64,000 nt of DNA, taken from the NCBI GenBank assembly GCA_020639255.1, contig JACKGZ010000007.1:128645-192644 (forward strand), in the 5' to 3' direction. Within the stretch, counting starts at the first letter, position 1; each line of letters starts with the position of its first letter. The translations under genes and the position numbers were made by a program. Below, piece after piece: positions 27,960-35,754 of the stretch. The notes under the pieces were generated by a model. That model saw nothing but the letters and a program-made list of their open reading frames with translations. It was not told the DNA's origin and did not search any database. The stretch is from Phycisphaera sp. Lineage in GTDB: Bacteria; Planctomycetota; Phycisphaerae; Phycisphaerales; UBA1924.

Positions 27960-28444
27960 CAGCTGGTTTCCTCTCCGGTTGGTCTCGCCAGCGGCTTCAC
28001 TTCCACGATCCTTCCCTTGAACACCTCGATCGCGTGGCGGATGACCGGGTCGTCGATCTCGATCTCGCCCGAGGAATGCACGACGGGGTCATCGGTCCCG
28101 CTTCGTTCTGGCTTCACCGTCGCCTCGGCGAGTCGGCACTCGATGCGCGTGCTCGCCAGACTCGACATCAGCTGAGCGAGCTCGGGCAGCTTGTTCTCGG
28201 CTGTCCCCCGGATGCGCTCGTCGCAGGCGAGCGTAACGACTCCGGCTGTATACGATACGATCGACATATCCGCGAGCATCGCGCGCACCATCATGGGCGC
28301 GTTTGCCCGCAGCTTCTCCCATAGTTCGGCGCCGGTTGTACCCGGACCGGGAGTCGGCTTCGGAGTCGTCGGAGTTGCGTCGGTCGGCGTCGGGGTCGGT
28401 TCGGCTCTTTGACGGGCCGGCGGTGTCCCCGGCGCCGTCAGCCT
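27959..28444 (-). CDS. dnaX: tau C-terminal extension of DnaX in the -1 frame
   Basis: This is the part of dnaX read after a -1 shift at 28444-28450. It adds 161 residues: a Pro/Thr-rich linker (TPTPTDATPTTPKPTPGPG) and a folded domain ('AELWEKLRANAPMMVRAMLADMSIVSYTAGVVTLAC...') resembling the tau/gamma C-terminal domain that binds the polymerase alpha subunit and DnaB in E. coli. There is no good start codon or ribosome binding site for independent translation; the open part upstream (to 28588) overlaps gamma. Full tau would be 534 residues. Confidence 0.75.
   Translation of the reverse strand, partial: RLTAPGTPPARQRAEPTPTPTDATPTTPKPTPGPGTTGAELWEKLRANAPMMVRAMLADMSIVSYTAGVVTLACDERIRGTAENKLPELAQLMSSLASTRIECRLAEATVKPERSGTDDPVVHSSGEIEIDDPVIRHAIEVFKGRIVEVKPLARPTGEETS
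28411..28439 (-). promoter_or_regulatory. Stimulatory stem-loop for dnaX frameshifting
   Basis: On the minus strand, GACGG and GCCGG (one bulged C between) pair with CCGGC and CCGUC around GGACACCG: 10 base pairs. It begins 4 bases after the slippery heptamer and includes the zero-frame UGA at its base. Confidence 0.7.
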
Positions 28445-29562
28445 TTTCCCGCGCCGGCTCCCTCGAGCTGACGCACCAGTGTCGTCACATCCGCCAGCTT
28501 CTCGGTCATCGCCAGGCGCACGACGAGCGCATCCAGCAACGCCCGCGGGTTCGGGCTCGAACGTGTCGCGCGCTGGACGCTCTCGCACAGCGCGATCATG
28601 TGGACGAGCCCGGCAGCGTCGAATCGCTGGGCGCGTTCGATCTCTTCCTTGCGGGTGTCACCCGTGAGCTCGACGAGCGAGGTCTCCGGGCCGCAGGCGC
28701 ACAGGACCATCAGGTCGCGCAGGCGTTCGATGAGCGTTTCGAGGAGCTGATCGGGCCCGGTGCCCGTTGCCAGCAGCTCGGCTGCCGAGTCGAGGGCGGG
28801 CTTGGGCTCGCCGTCGGCGAATGCGTTGATCAGGCGTCCGACGAGCTCGCGCGGCGCTAGGCCCATGAGTCCCTCGAGCAGTTCCACGGTGAGCGACTTC
28901 TCGCCCGAGGCCATGAGGCGGTCCATGATCGAGAGCGCATCGCGCATCGAACCGTTGCCCAGGCGTGCGACCATCGAGAGCAGCTCGGGCTCGGCCTTGA
29001 GCTTCTCGTTCTTGACGACGTACGCCAGGCGGTCGGCGATAACGGACATCGGGATCGCACGGAAGTCAAAGCGTTGGCAGCGGCTCTGGATGGTGGGGGG
29101 AACCTTCTGCGCCTCGGTGGTGCAGAGGATGAACTTGACGTGCTCGGGCGGCTCCTCCATGGTCTTGAGCAGCGCGTTGAAGGCTGCGGTCGAGAGCATG
29201 TGGACCTCGTCGATGATGTAGATCTTGTATGGGCCGCGCATCGGGCGGTAGACGCTGCCGGCGATGAGTTCGCGGGCGTCGTCGACGGAGTTGTTGGATG
29301 CGCCGTCGATCTCGATGACGTCGGTGTCCTGCCCGGTCATGATGGCCTGATCGACCTCGGCTGAGCCACTGGAGTTCAGCGCTTTGGCGAAGACGCGGGC
29401 CATGGTGGTCTTGCCGACGCCCCGTGTGCCTGTGAAGAGGTAGGCGTGTGCGACACGGTCGGCCTCGATGGCGGCCTTGAGCGTCCTGGCGACGGGCTCC
29501 TGGCCGACGATGTCGTCGAAGCCGGTCGAGCGGTACCTGCGGGCGAGTGCGGTGTATGACAT
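28438..29562 (-). CDS. dnaX: DNA polymerase III gamma/tau subunit, zero-frame gamma form
   Basis: The clamp-loader ATPase. The zero frame gives 374 residues and ends two codons after the slippery site. Walker A is GTRGVGKTT (residues 45-53), Walker B 'KIYIIDEVHML', sensor 1 and the Arg finger region 'PPTIQSRCQRFDFR'. The start is ATG 29562 ('MSYTALARRYR', the family start); the frame continues upstream without similarity. Residues 61-80, where DnaX normally carries four zinc-binding cysteines, read ALNSSGSAEVDQAIMTGQDT with no cysteine. ybaB and a Nudix gene follow in overlapping order. Confidence 0.94.
   Translation of the reverse strand: MSYTALARRYRSTGFDDIVGQEPVARTLKAAIEADRVAHAYLFTGTRGVGKTTMARVFAKALNSSGSAEVDQAIMTGQDTDVIEIDGASNNSVDDARELIAGSVYRPMRGPYKIYIIDEVHMLSTAAFNALLKTMEEPPEHVKFILCTTEAQKVPPTIQSRCQRFDFRAIPMSVIADRLAYVVKNEKLKAEPELLSMVARLGNGSMRDALSIMDRLMASGEKSLTVELLEGLMGLAPRELVGRLINAFADGEPKPALDSAAELLATGTGPDQLLETLIERLRDLMVLCACGPETSLVELTGDTRKEEIERAQRFDAAGLVHMIALCESVQRATRSSPNPRALLDALVVRLAMTEKLADVTTLVRQLEGAGAGKG
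28444..28450 (-). promoter_or_regulatory. Slippery heptamer G GGA AAA
   Basis: On the minus strand the zero-frame codons are GCG GGA AAA GGC TGA. GGGAAAA fits X XXY YYZ exactly, in phase for simultaneous -1 slippage of both tRNAs. An AGGGAG Shine-Dalgarno-like hexamer lies 7 bases upstream (28458-28463), the same hexamer used in E. coli dnaX. Confidence 0.75.
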
Positions 29563-29759
29563 GCCCCGATTGTAGTGCCCCGGTTCCCCCGGCTCGGTGG
29601 TCCGGTTCGGGGACCGGATCTCGGGAATCAGCCCGGATTCACGGCCCACCCTCGTTGGCAGTGAGACGGCTTCGGTTGGTCGGCTGCTCATTTCGGCGCG
29701 AGCCGATTCGGCGGTGTCTCCCACACCGGGTGAGAGCCTTAGAACCCGGGGAGAACGCG

Positions 29760-30224
29760 ATGAAGCTTTCCATGATCCTGCTCACTTGCCCGTTTCTCTT
29801 GGGGTGCGCGACACGCACGCCTGTCGGATCCGAATATGTTGGTACGTGGCAGTACGACAGGGTGTCGCTGCGTGAGCGGGCGCTCGCCAGCGCAATCGAC
29901 TCGGTCAGCGGGGGCGAGCCGGAATCGCTCAGCGCCGAGGAATTCGAGGAGGTGCGGGCGTGGGTGTACGAGAACCACGCCGGCTGGGACAAGTCGATCG
30001 AGATCAAGCCCGACGGTACCTATGTGTGGACCTCGTGCGTCGGCGAGTCCACGCCCGAGATCATGCGCGGCACGTGGCGCAGCGAGCGCGGCGATGTCAC
30101 TCTGTACACCGATGACGGGAGCAAGATCGCAATAGCCGTTCTTGCGGACGGAATGCTTCGGTTGACACCGACCGACGCCGGCGAGATCGGCGTGTACATG
30201 GCGATGAATCCCGTCGACGAGTAG
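29760..30224 (+). CDS. Small lipoprotein of unknown function (copy A)
   Basis: 154 residues. The signal peptide ends in a lipobox (LLGC, Cys16). The mature part has 'VGTWQYDRVSLRERAL...IEIKPDGTYVWTS...GTWRSERGDVTLYTDDG', the layout of small beta-barrel lipocalin-like domains in which the 'GTW' repeats mark strands. The protein encoded at 30301 has the same plan. ATG 29760 follows a GGGGAGAAC binding site. It is divergent from dnaX. Confidence 0.75.
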   Translation: MKLSMILLTCPFLLGCATRTPVGSEYVGTWQYDRVSLRERALASAIDSVSGGEPESLSAEEFEEVRAWVYENHAGWDKSIEIKPDGTYVWTSCVGESTPEIMRGTWRSERGDVTLYTDDGSKIAIAVLADGMLRLTPTDAGEIGVYMAMNPVDE

Positions 30225-30300
30225 CTCTTCTTGATTCGCCGTGTATTCACGATCCGTGCGATCGTGTATGATGACGCTTCACAGAAATGGAGCATCACAA

Positions 30301-30801
30301 ATGAAACATCTGATCGTATATCCGGCGGCTGTGTCCCTTGTTCTTGGTCTCGCGGCCTGCGGGGGCGGAGACGCGGATTCGGAAGCAGGCTCGACGAAAG
30401 CCGTAGCGAAAGTCTCGGTGTCTGATTTCGTCGGAGTGTGGCACTTCGACAAGGAGGCGATGCGCGAGCCGGCCGTCAATTCAATGCTGGCCGAGCTGCC
30501 AGCCGGTGCGACCGATGCGCAGAAGGAACAGATGCGCACGATGGCCGACAGCATGCTCTCGAGCATGGTCATGGATCTCACGATCAACGAGGACAAGACC
30601 TACAGCGTGCTCATGCGTGTGCCAGGCAGGTCCGACGAGATATCGAAGGGCTCATGGACGCTTGCCGACGGCGTGATCTCGATGGTGGAGGACGGCGAAG
30701 ATGCCTCCAAAGTCGCGATGGGCCACCTCGACAACGGTAAGTTGCTTGTGGATCCGCCTGCGGGGGAAAGCGAACTCGGGCAGATCGTCATGACCCGGTA
30801 A
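30301..30801 (+). CDS. Small lipoprotein of unknown function (copy B)
   Basis: 166 residues with lipobox LAAC (Cys20) followed by Gly and Asp. The mature part has 'FVGVWHFDKEAMREPAVNSMLAEL', 'LTINEDKTYSVLM' and 'SKGSWTLADGVISMVEDGED', the same order of blocks as the preceding lipoprotein (VGxW, a helical insert, a threonine/tyrosine strand, then G[ST]W), so the two are probably diverged tandem paralogues. A TATGAT -10-like element at about 30265 gives it its own possible promoter. Confidence 0.75.
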   Translation: MKHLIVYPAAVSLVLGLAACGGGDADSEAGSTKAVAKVSVSDFVGVWHFDKEAMREPAVNSMLAELPAGATDAQKEQMRTMADSMLSSMVMDLTINEDKTYSVLMRVPGRSDEISKGSWTLADGVISMVEDGEDASKVAMGHLDNGKLLVDPPAGESELGQIVMTR

Positions 30802-30844
30802 ACCGAACGACCAATAACGTGTAGAGAGAAAGCGCCATCACTCT

Positions 30845-30968
30845 GTCGATCCCGTCGGCGGCCAGGACACCGCTGCCCCGGTTGACGCCGCTTATGGCTG
30901 CTGCGGTCAAGCCCTGACCAGGTTCACGGGCCCCCCGTGCACCGGGCCCGACCGCCGACGGGACCGAC
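30845..30968 (-). ncRNA. ffs: Signal recognition particle RNA
   Basis: On the minus strand the conserved core GUGAACCUGGUCAGG ... AGCAGCCAUAAGC is present, the bacterial SRP RNA domain IV signature. The ends pair over 16 positions (30846-30861 with 30952-30967, one G-U), giving a rod of about 124 nt, the short bacterial form without an Alu domain. The apical sequence between CAGG and AGCAG is GCUUGACCGC instead of the usual xCCGGAAGGx, so the GGAA tetraloop is missing. A TAGGAT -10-like box (30976-30981) sits 8 bases before the 5' end. It partners Ffh to target membrane proteins. Confidence 0.85.
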
Positions 30969-31044
30969 AGGGGCCATCCTAGGCATCCCGGAATCCGCGT
31001 TGGGGACGGATCCCCGGATCGTCCCCGCCCGTAGACTCTCGGTG

Positions 31045-32352
31045 ATGGCCGAGCGCAAGCCCCATCTCGATCTGCACCCCTTCCAGCGCGTCGAGCGCCA
31101 GCGGTCGGCTCTGCTCAAGCTCGTCCGGGCGGGGTTTCTGATCGTCTTTATCACGACCGCCTCGCTGGCGGTGCTCAACACCGTCGAGGGCGACCCCGAC
31201 CGGGTGAACGTCTTCGGCATCGCGATCAAGGGGACCTGGCAGGTACTGCTGACGCTGGCGATCCTGATCGGCGGGGCCGCGTGGGCGACGGACCTGCTCA
31301 CGCCGACGAAGAAGATCTCCACGCTCATGAGCATCTTCTTCGGGCTCATGATCGCGATGATCGCGACCTACGCCATCGGCATCATCATCGATCTTCTGGT
31401 CGAGCTCTACAGCCTCGGCTCGCTCCGCGACCCGATCGTGCTGACCGCCAAGGCGTTCATCGGGATCGGACTGACGTACATCTGCATCGCGACCGTTCTG
31501 CAGACGCAGGACGACTTCCGGCTGGTGATCCCGTACGTCGAGTTCGCCAAGCAGCTGCGGGGAGCCAGGCCGCTCTTGATCGATTCGTCGGCGCTGATCG
31601 ACGCGCGGATCGCGGACGTCGCGGCGACGGGCATTTTCCAGGCGCCGCTCGTGGTGCCGAGGTTCATCATCCATGAGCTCCAGCTCCTTGCCGACAGCAC
31701 GGACGCGATCCGACGCTCACGCGGGCGCCGCGGGCTTGACGTCATCGCGCAGCTCCAGCGAGAGCCGCGGCTCGACGTGACGATCGACGAGACGGCGATC
31801 CCGGGCAAGAGCGTCGACCAGATGCTGCTCGAGCTGGCGCGCCGGACCAACGCGATCATCGTGACGACGGACACGGCGCTTTCGCGTGTCTCGAACATCC
31901 ACGACGTGCCCGTGCTGAGCATGCACCAGCTGGCGATCGCGTGCAAACCCGTGACGGGTACGGGCGAGCGTGTCCGGCTCCAGCTCGTCAAGGCCGGCGA
32001 GCAGCCGGGGCAGGCGGTCGGCTATCTCCCCGACGGCACGATGGTTGTCGTAAACGAGGCCGAGCCGCTGGTGGGTGAATCGATCGAGGCCGAGGTGGAG
32101 TCGACCATCCAGACGAGCGCGGGGCGGATGCTTTTCGCGCGGTTGGCTGGGTCGTCGGCGGTGCGTGTCGATGAAGGATCAACGCCGGCATCGGAGGCCT
32201 CATCCGTTTCGAATGAGGATTCCGATGCCGAGTCCGAGTCTGAACCTGCTGCCGACGTCGAGTCCGATGCGGCATCAAAGTCCGGCCCGTTCCCTCCTCA
32301 GCGGCCCACCGTACGAGCCAAGGCCGCGGCTCGCCGCAATCCTCGGCGATGA
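31045..32352 (+). CDS. PIN-TRAM domain membrane protein, YacL-like
   Basis: 435 residues. Four membrane helices lie at about residues 25-46, 62-83, 92-118 and 132-152. They are followed by a PIN nuclease domain (LLIDSSALIDARI at 177-189, IIHELQ, TNAIIVTTDTALSRV) with its acidic residues intact, then a TRAM domain (GEQPGQAVGYLPDGTMVVVNEA) and a Ser/Glu-rich low-complexity tail. The order matches B. subtilis YacL. A ribonuclease role at the membrane is inferred. ATG 31045 is chosen; the open frame reaches back into the SRP RNA region. Confidence 0.9.
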   Translation: MAERKPHLDLHPFQRVERQRSALLKLVRAGFLIVFITTASLAVLNTVEGDPDRVNVFGIAIKGTWQVLLTLAILIGGAAWATDLLTPTKKISTLMSIFFGLMIAMIATYAIGIIIDLLVELYSLGSLRDPIVLTAKAFIGIGLTYICIATVLQTQDDFRLVIPYVEFAKQLRGARPLLIDSSALIDARIADVAATGIFQAPLVVPRFIIHELQLLADSTDAIRRSRGRRGLDVIAQLQREPRLDVTIDETAIPGKSVDQMLLELARRTNAIIVTTDTALSRVSNIHDVPVLSMHQLAIACKPVTGTGERVRLQLVKAGEQPGQAVGYLPDGTMVVVNEAEPLVGESIEAEVESTIQTSAGRMLFARLAGSSAVRVDEGSTPASEASSVSNEDSDAESESEPAADVESDAASKSGPFPPQRPTVRAKAAARRNPRR

Positions 32353-32540
32353 GCCTCAAACTCTGCGGATCAAACCGAGTTTGCCGGTTGTACGACCGAG
32401 GCAAGATCGGGATCTTCTGAGGACACCCCCGGTCCGAATACGCTCAACGTGAAATGCGGGGCTACCCCCGAGGCCGATCGAATCCGATGGTTGAGTCTGG
32501 GTCCGCCTGAGTTCTCGGCGCGTCCCGCAAGGAGTTGCCC

Positions 32541-33017
32541 ATGGCACGCCACCGCAACACGATTCGCGCCTTCACGCTGGTTGAGATCCTGATCGTGGTG
32601 GTGATCCTGGGCATCCTCGCGGCTGTGGTCGTGCCGAGCTTCGCCAACGCGACCGAGCCGACGCGACAAACCACCTTTATCACCAACATGAAGGACTTCG
32701 CTGAGGCGGTGGAGATCTACCGTGTCCGCAACAACGCGTACCCGGCCGCCACGAACACCGGCGAGCTGCCCGACGGCTTTGAGGAGCTCATCGACCCGCG
32801 CGACTGGATGGGACGCACGCCCATCGGCGGGCAGTGGGACACCGAAGAGACCGACCTCGGCTACGGCATCGGTGTGCACTTCGACGGCACGGGCGAGACC
32901 CGTGACGACGAGTACATGACCGAGGTCGACGAGATCTTCGATGACGGCGATCTCAGCACAGGCGTCTTCCAGAAGACCGAAGACAGCCGCTATTACCTGA
33001 TCCTGCACTACGACTGA
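32541..33017 (+). CDS. Type IV pilin-like / pseudopilin protein
   Basis: 158 residues. A prepilin N terminus is clear: a short basic leader, then AFTLVEILIVVVILGILAAVVVPSF with Glu at mature position +5, so prepilin peptidase should cut before the Phe and methylate it. The globular part is acidic (about 120 residues). ATG 32541 follows AAGGAG by 6 bases. It lies alone, about 12 kb from the pseudopilin operon at 44649-52309, and could be a minor pilin or a substrate of another system. Confidence 0.88.
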   Translation: MARHRNTIRAFTLVEILIVVVILGILAAVVVPSFANATEPTRQTTFITNMKDFAEAVEIYRVRNNAYPAATNTGELPDGFEELIDPRDWMGRTPIGGQWDTEETDLGYGIGVHFDGTGETRDDEYMTEVDEIFDDGDLSTGVFQKTEDSRYYLILHYD

Positions 33018-33058
33018 GCCCGTCTCGACCCTCGCCCGCTCGCCGATACCATGTCGGC

Positions 33059-34330
33059 ATGAGCGACCACATCCACGCGAGGCGCAACAGAGCCGAGAAA
33101 GCCTGGCAGACCGAGCACGTCGTGCTCATCGGGTCTGGCTCGCCGATCCCGGTGCCCGGTGGCATGGACCAGATCCATCACTTCGAGCCGCACCCAGACC
33201 ACTACTGGTTGACGGGCCATCGCACCGCCGGCGCGGTGCTCGCGTACGACGCGCACGAGGGCTGGCGTGACTTCACGCCCGACCTGACCGAGGACGACCG
33301 CGTCTGGGAAGGCCTGACCGAGCGCGCGGGAGAGCCCATCTCGGGCCTTGCTCCCTGGCTCGCGGCGCGCAAAGACCGGCCCAAGGCCGTGCTCGGTGTG
33401 CCGGGCGGCCCGCTCAAGGGCATCACAACCGACCGCACCGCCGACGAGGTCTTCGCCGAGCGTCTGCTCCACGCCCGCAGGGCCAAGGACAGCATCGAGA
33501 TCGAGCTCATGCGCCGCGCCTGCAACGCGACGGCACGGGGCTTCGCACGTGCCCGCGAGTTCGCGGCGGCAGGCGTCACCGAGCGCGCCATCGAGATCGA
33601 GATGCAGGCCGAGTGCTTCCGCCACGGCGGCGAGAAGATGGGCTACCACAACATCGTCGGCTCAGGGACCAACGCTGCGGTCCTGCATTTCTCACCGAGT
33701 GCGCGCGGAGTGCAGGAGAACGAGTTCGTCCTGATCGACGCCGGCTGCCAGGTCGAGGGATACACCGCTGATGTGACGCGCACGTTCGTCGTCGGGAAGC
33801 CCAGCACGCAGCAGACCGAACTCCACGGCATCGTCAAGGAAACGCTCCTCTTCGGCAATTCGCAGTGCGTCCCGGGCAAGGAGTGGCGCGAGCTGCACCT
33901 CGAGTGCGCTGTGCGCATGACCCAGGGGCTGGTATCCCTCGGAATTCTCAGGGGCGAGCCGCAGGGCCTCGTCGAGCGCGACGCGCACGCGCTCTTTTTC
34001 CCGCACGGGCTGGGGCACCTCGTCGGCCTCGGTGTCCGCGACGCCAGCGGCTACCTGCCCGGGCGCGCACGTTCCGACCGCTTCGGCCTCGCGTTCCTCC
34101 GCATGGATCTCCCGCTCGAAAGCGGCTACATCACAACCGTCGAACCGGGCCTGTACTTCATCGAGCCGCTGCTGCGTGACCCAAAACGCCGGGAGAGATT
34201 CGCCGGGGACGTGAACTGGGACGAGGTCGACCGCTGGATCGGCGTCGGGGGCGTGCGCCTCGAGGACAACATCCTCGTCACGGACGCCGGCCCGGTGAAT
34301 CTCACCGAGAGTATCTCGCTCGATATCTGA
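33059..34330 (+). CDS. M24-family Xaa-Pro aminopeptidase
   Basis: 423 residues. A dinuclear-metal peptidase that removes an N-terminal residue before proline. The five metal ligands are in place: LIDAG (Asp), TADVTRTF (Asp), FFPHGLGHLVG (His), TVEPGLYF (Glu) and VRLEDNILV (Glu). The N-terminal ~170 residues form the aminopeptidase P N-domain ('MDQIHHFEPHPDHYWLTG'). This places it with the PepP/PepQ group, not methionine aminopeptidase. Cytoplasmic; no signal peptide. Confidence 0.92.
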   Translation: MSDHIHARRNRAEKAWQTEHVVLIGSGSPIPVPGGMDQIHHFEPHPDHYWLTGHRTAGAVLAYDAHEGWRDFTPDLTEDDRVWEGLTERAGEPISGLAPWLAARKDRPKAVLGVPGGPLKGITTDRTADEVFAERLLHARRAKDSIEIELMRRACNATARGFARAREFAAAGVTERAIEIEMQAECFRHGGEKMGYHNIVGSGTNAAVLHFSPSARGVQENEFVLIDAGCQVEGYTADVTRTFVVGKPSTQQTELHGIVKETLLFGNSQCVPGKEWRELHLECAVRMTQGLVSLGILRGEPQGLVERDAHALFFPHGLGHLVGLGVRDASGYLPGRARSDRFGLAFLRMDLPLESGYITTVEPGLYFIEPLLRDPKRRERFAGDVNWDEVDRWIGVGGVRLEDNILVTDAGPVNLTESISLDI

Positions 34331-34400
34331 CAGGCATTCTGCACGATTGTATTCAATCCCCGCGCGCTTTCGTGGCACTAGGTCCACGCCGGGTTATGTT

Positions 34401-34448
34401 TGCCCCCATAGGGATAGAGATCGGGGATCCTCAGTCCCCGTGGGGGTA
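34401..34448 (+). promoter_or_regulatory. Nested hairpin masking the ribosome binding site of the PAPAS protein
   Basis: TGCCCCCA (34401-34408) pairs with TGGGGGTA (34441-34448), and inside it CGGGGA (34422-34427) pairs with TCCCCG (34435-34440). The GGGGG that would bind 16S rRNA, 8 bases before ATG 34454, is in the outer stem. It may lower or control translation. Confidence 0.5.
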
Positions 34449-34453
34449 GCACA

Positions 34454-35188
34454 ATGGATTGTTCGCTTCGCTTCATCGGCGCCGCCGGTGTGGTCTGCGT
34501 GGCCCTGCCCGCTTCGGCGCAGGTGTACGACTTCAACACGCTCGTTCACGGCGAGATCATCACCAACCAGTTCGAGCCCGCGCTCTCGATCACGGGCACC
34601 AACCCGAACCGCGCGTTCGACATCATCGCCGGCTTCGATACGCAGTTCCTCGGCTCGACCGCGGATCCGGATCTCCAGGGCCCGCCGTGGTCCGGGGGCA
34701 ACCTCGCCGTGTCCGACGACGCCGTGGCGATCGGCACCGCGCTGATCATCGCGCAGAACAACCGCGACAACAACCACGACGGCATCCTCGACGCGCCCAA
34801 CGACGAGGGCAGCAACCCCGCCGGCACGATCGATCTGCGCTTCGCCTCGCCCGTCCCGGTCTTCGGCCTCGACATCGTCGACATCGAGGGCACGATGATG
34901 GAGGGCTCGAGCCTCGACTTCTACATCAACGGCTTCCTGCTCGGCTCCGTCGCGTTCGAGGAGTTCATCACCATGGGCTCGCCGTACTACGACCCGACGG
35001 TCCAGTTCGGCGATCACACCGCCAACCGCATCCAGCCCATCCCCGCGGGCAACTTCATGGCGATCGGCTTCGACCGCGTCGTGATCAACGTGGGCGGCTC
35101 GTCCGCGTACGACACATTCGTCGTGCCCGCGCCGGCCTCGGGCGTGCTCGCCATCGCGGGCGCGGCCTTGCTCCGTCGGAAGCGTTGA
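34454..35188 (+). CDS. Secreted protein with PAPAS-type PEP-CTERM-like anchor (third)
   Basis: 244 residues: signal peptide (residues 1-22, ...LPASA-Q), a ~200-residue beta-rich domain with 'YDFNTLVHGEIITNQFEPALSI' and 'PVFGLDIVDIEG', and a C-terminal tag of PAPAS, a hydrophobic helix and LLRRKR. The domain resembles PEP-CTERM proteins that recognise a 'fxxlxxGtxVxnQyxg' start and is unrelated in sequence to the pair at 5861/6831. Surface-located by inference; unknown role. A strong hairpin lies over its ribosome binding site. Confidence 0.82.
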   Translation: MDCSLRFIGAAGVVCVALPASAQVYDFNTLVHGEIITNQFEPALSITGTNPNRAFDIIAGFDTQFLGSTADPDLQGPPWSGGNLAVSDDAVAIGTALIIAQNNRDNNHDGILDAPNDEGSNPAGTIDLRFASPVPVFGLDIVDIEGTMMEGSSLDFYINGFLLGSVAFEEFITMGSPYYDPTVQFGDHTANRIQPIPAGNFMAIGFDRVVINVGGSSAYDTFVVPAPASGVLAIAGAALLRRKR

Positions 35189-35385
35189 CTCCGCAGCAGA
35201 ACGCCGGTATCTTGCCGGCTGATGACCGCCTCGGCCTGACCATGTGAAGCTTCCGCCAACCCCGTGCGCCCGGAGTGCGCGCACACCCTACACAGGCGGA
35301 CCCATCGTCAGGCACTCGATTCCTCACACGGATCCACACGCCCGGCCCGGCTACCCGGGGGCGTTCGCAGCGAGTCATCCTTCCA

Positions 35386-35751
35386 ATGTCACAGAAAAAC
35401 TTCCGGCGCCAGAGGCGTCACGAAGCCGACGGCTTCACCTGCATCCACTGCAAACTCCACGTCCCCGGTCAGGCCTGGGGCACCAAACACCGCAACCACT
35501 GCCCCGTGTGCCTCTACAGCCGACACGTCGACGAACGCCCGGGCGACCGCGCCTCGCCGTGCCGAAGCCCCATGGAGCCCATCGCCATCGAAGCCAAACC
35601 CGACGGCGAGTGGGCCATCGTCCACCGCTGCACCGGTTGCGGCGAGATCAAAGTCAACCGCATCGCGGGCGATGACTCGGAGCGGGCGCTGCTAAGCCTG
35701 GCACTCAGGCCGATTTCGAGGCCGGCGTTTCCGCTTGATGATGCAAGGTAG
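35386..35751 (+). CDS. RNHCP domain protein
   Basis: 121 residues. The family is named after the motif seen here: CIHCKLHVPGQAWGTKHRNHCPVCLYSRHVD. Two further cysteines pair later (RCTGCGEIKVNRIAGDD), so two zinc ribbons are likely. It is predicted to be a cytoplasmic RNA- or protein-binding zinc protein; no function is established. ATG 35386 is the start that fits the family (M-S-x-K-N-F-x-R); the frame is open 37 codons further upstream without similarity. Confidence 0.88.
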   Translation: MSQKNFRRQRRHEADGFTCIHCKLHVPGQAWGTKHRNHCPVCLYSRHVDERPGDRASPCRSPMEPIAIEAKPDGEWAIVHRCTGCGEIKVNRIAGDDSERALLSLALRPISRPAFPLDDAR

Positions 35752-35754
35752 TCT

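Noticed and set aside
28438..28588. Independent gene starting at 28588 in the tau frame
   Set aside because: No start codon with a ribosome binding site, and the first 48 codons are shadow of dnaX; the frameshift signals explain the frame better.
35195..35225. Terminator after the third PAPAS gene
   Set aside because: GCCGG and GCCGGC can pair in part, but the stem is short and no T tract follows.
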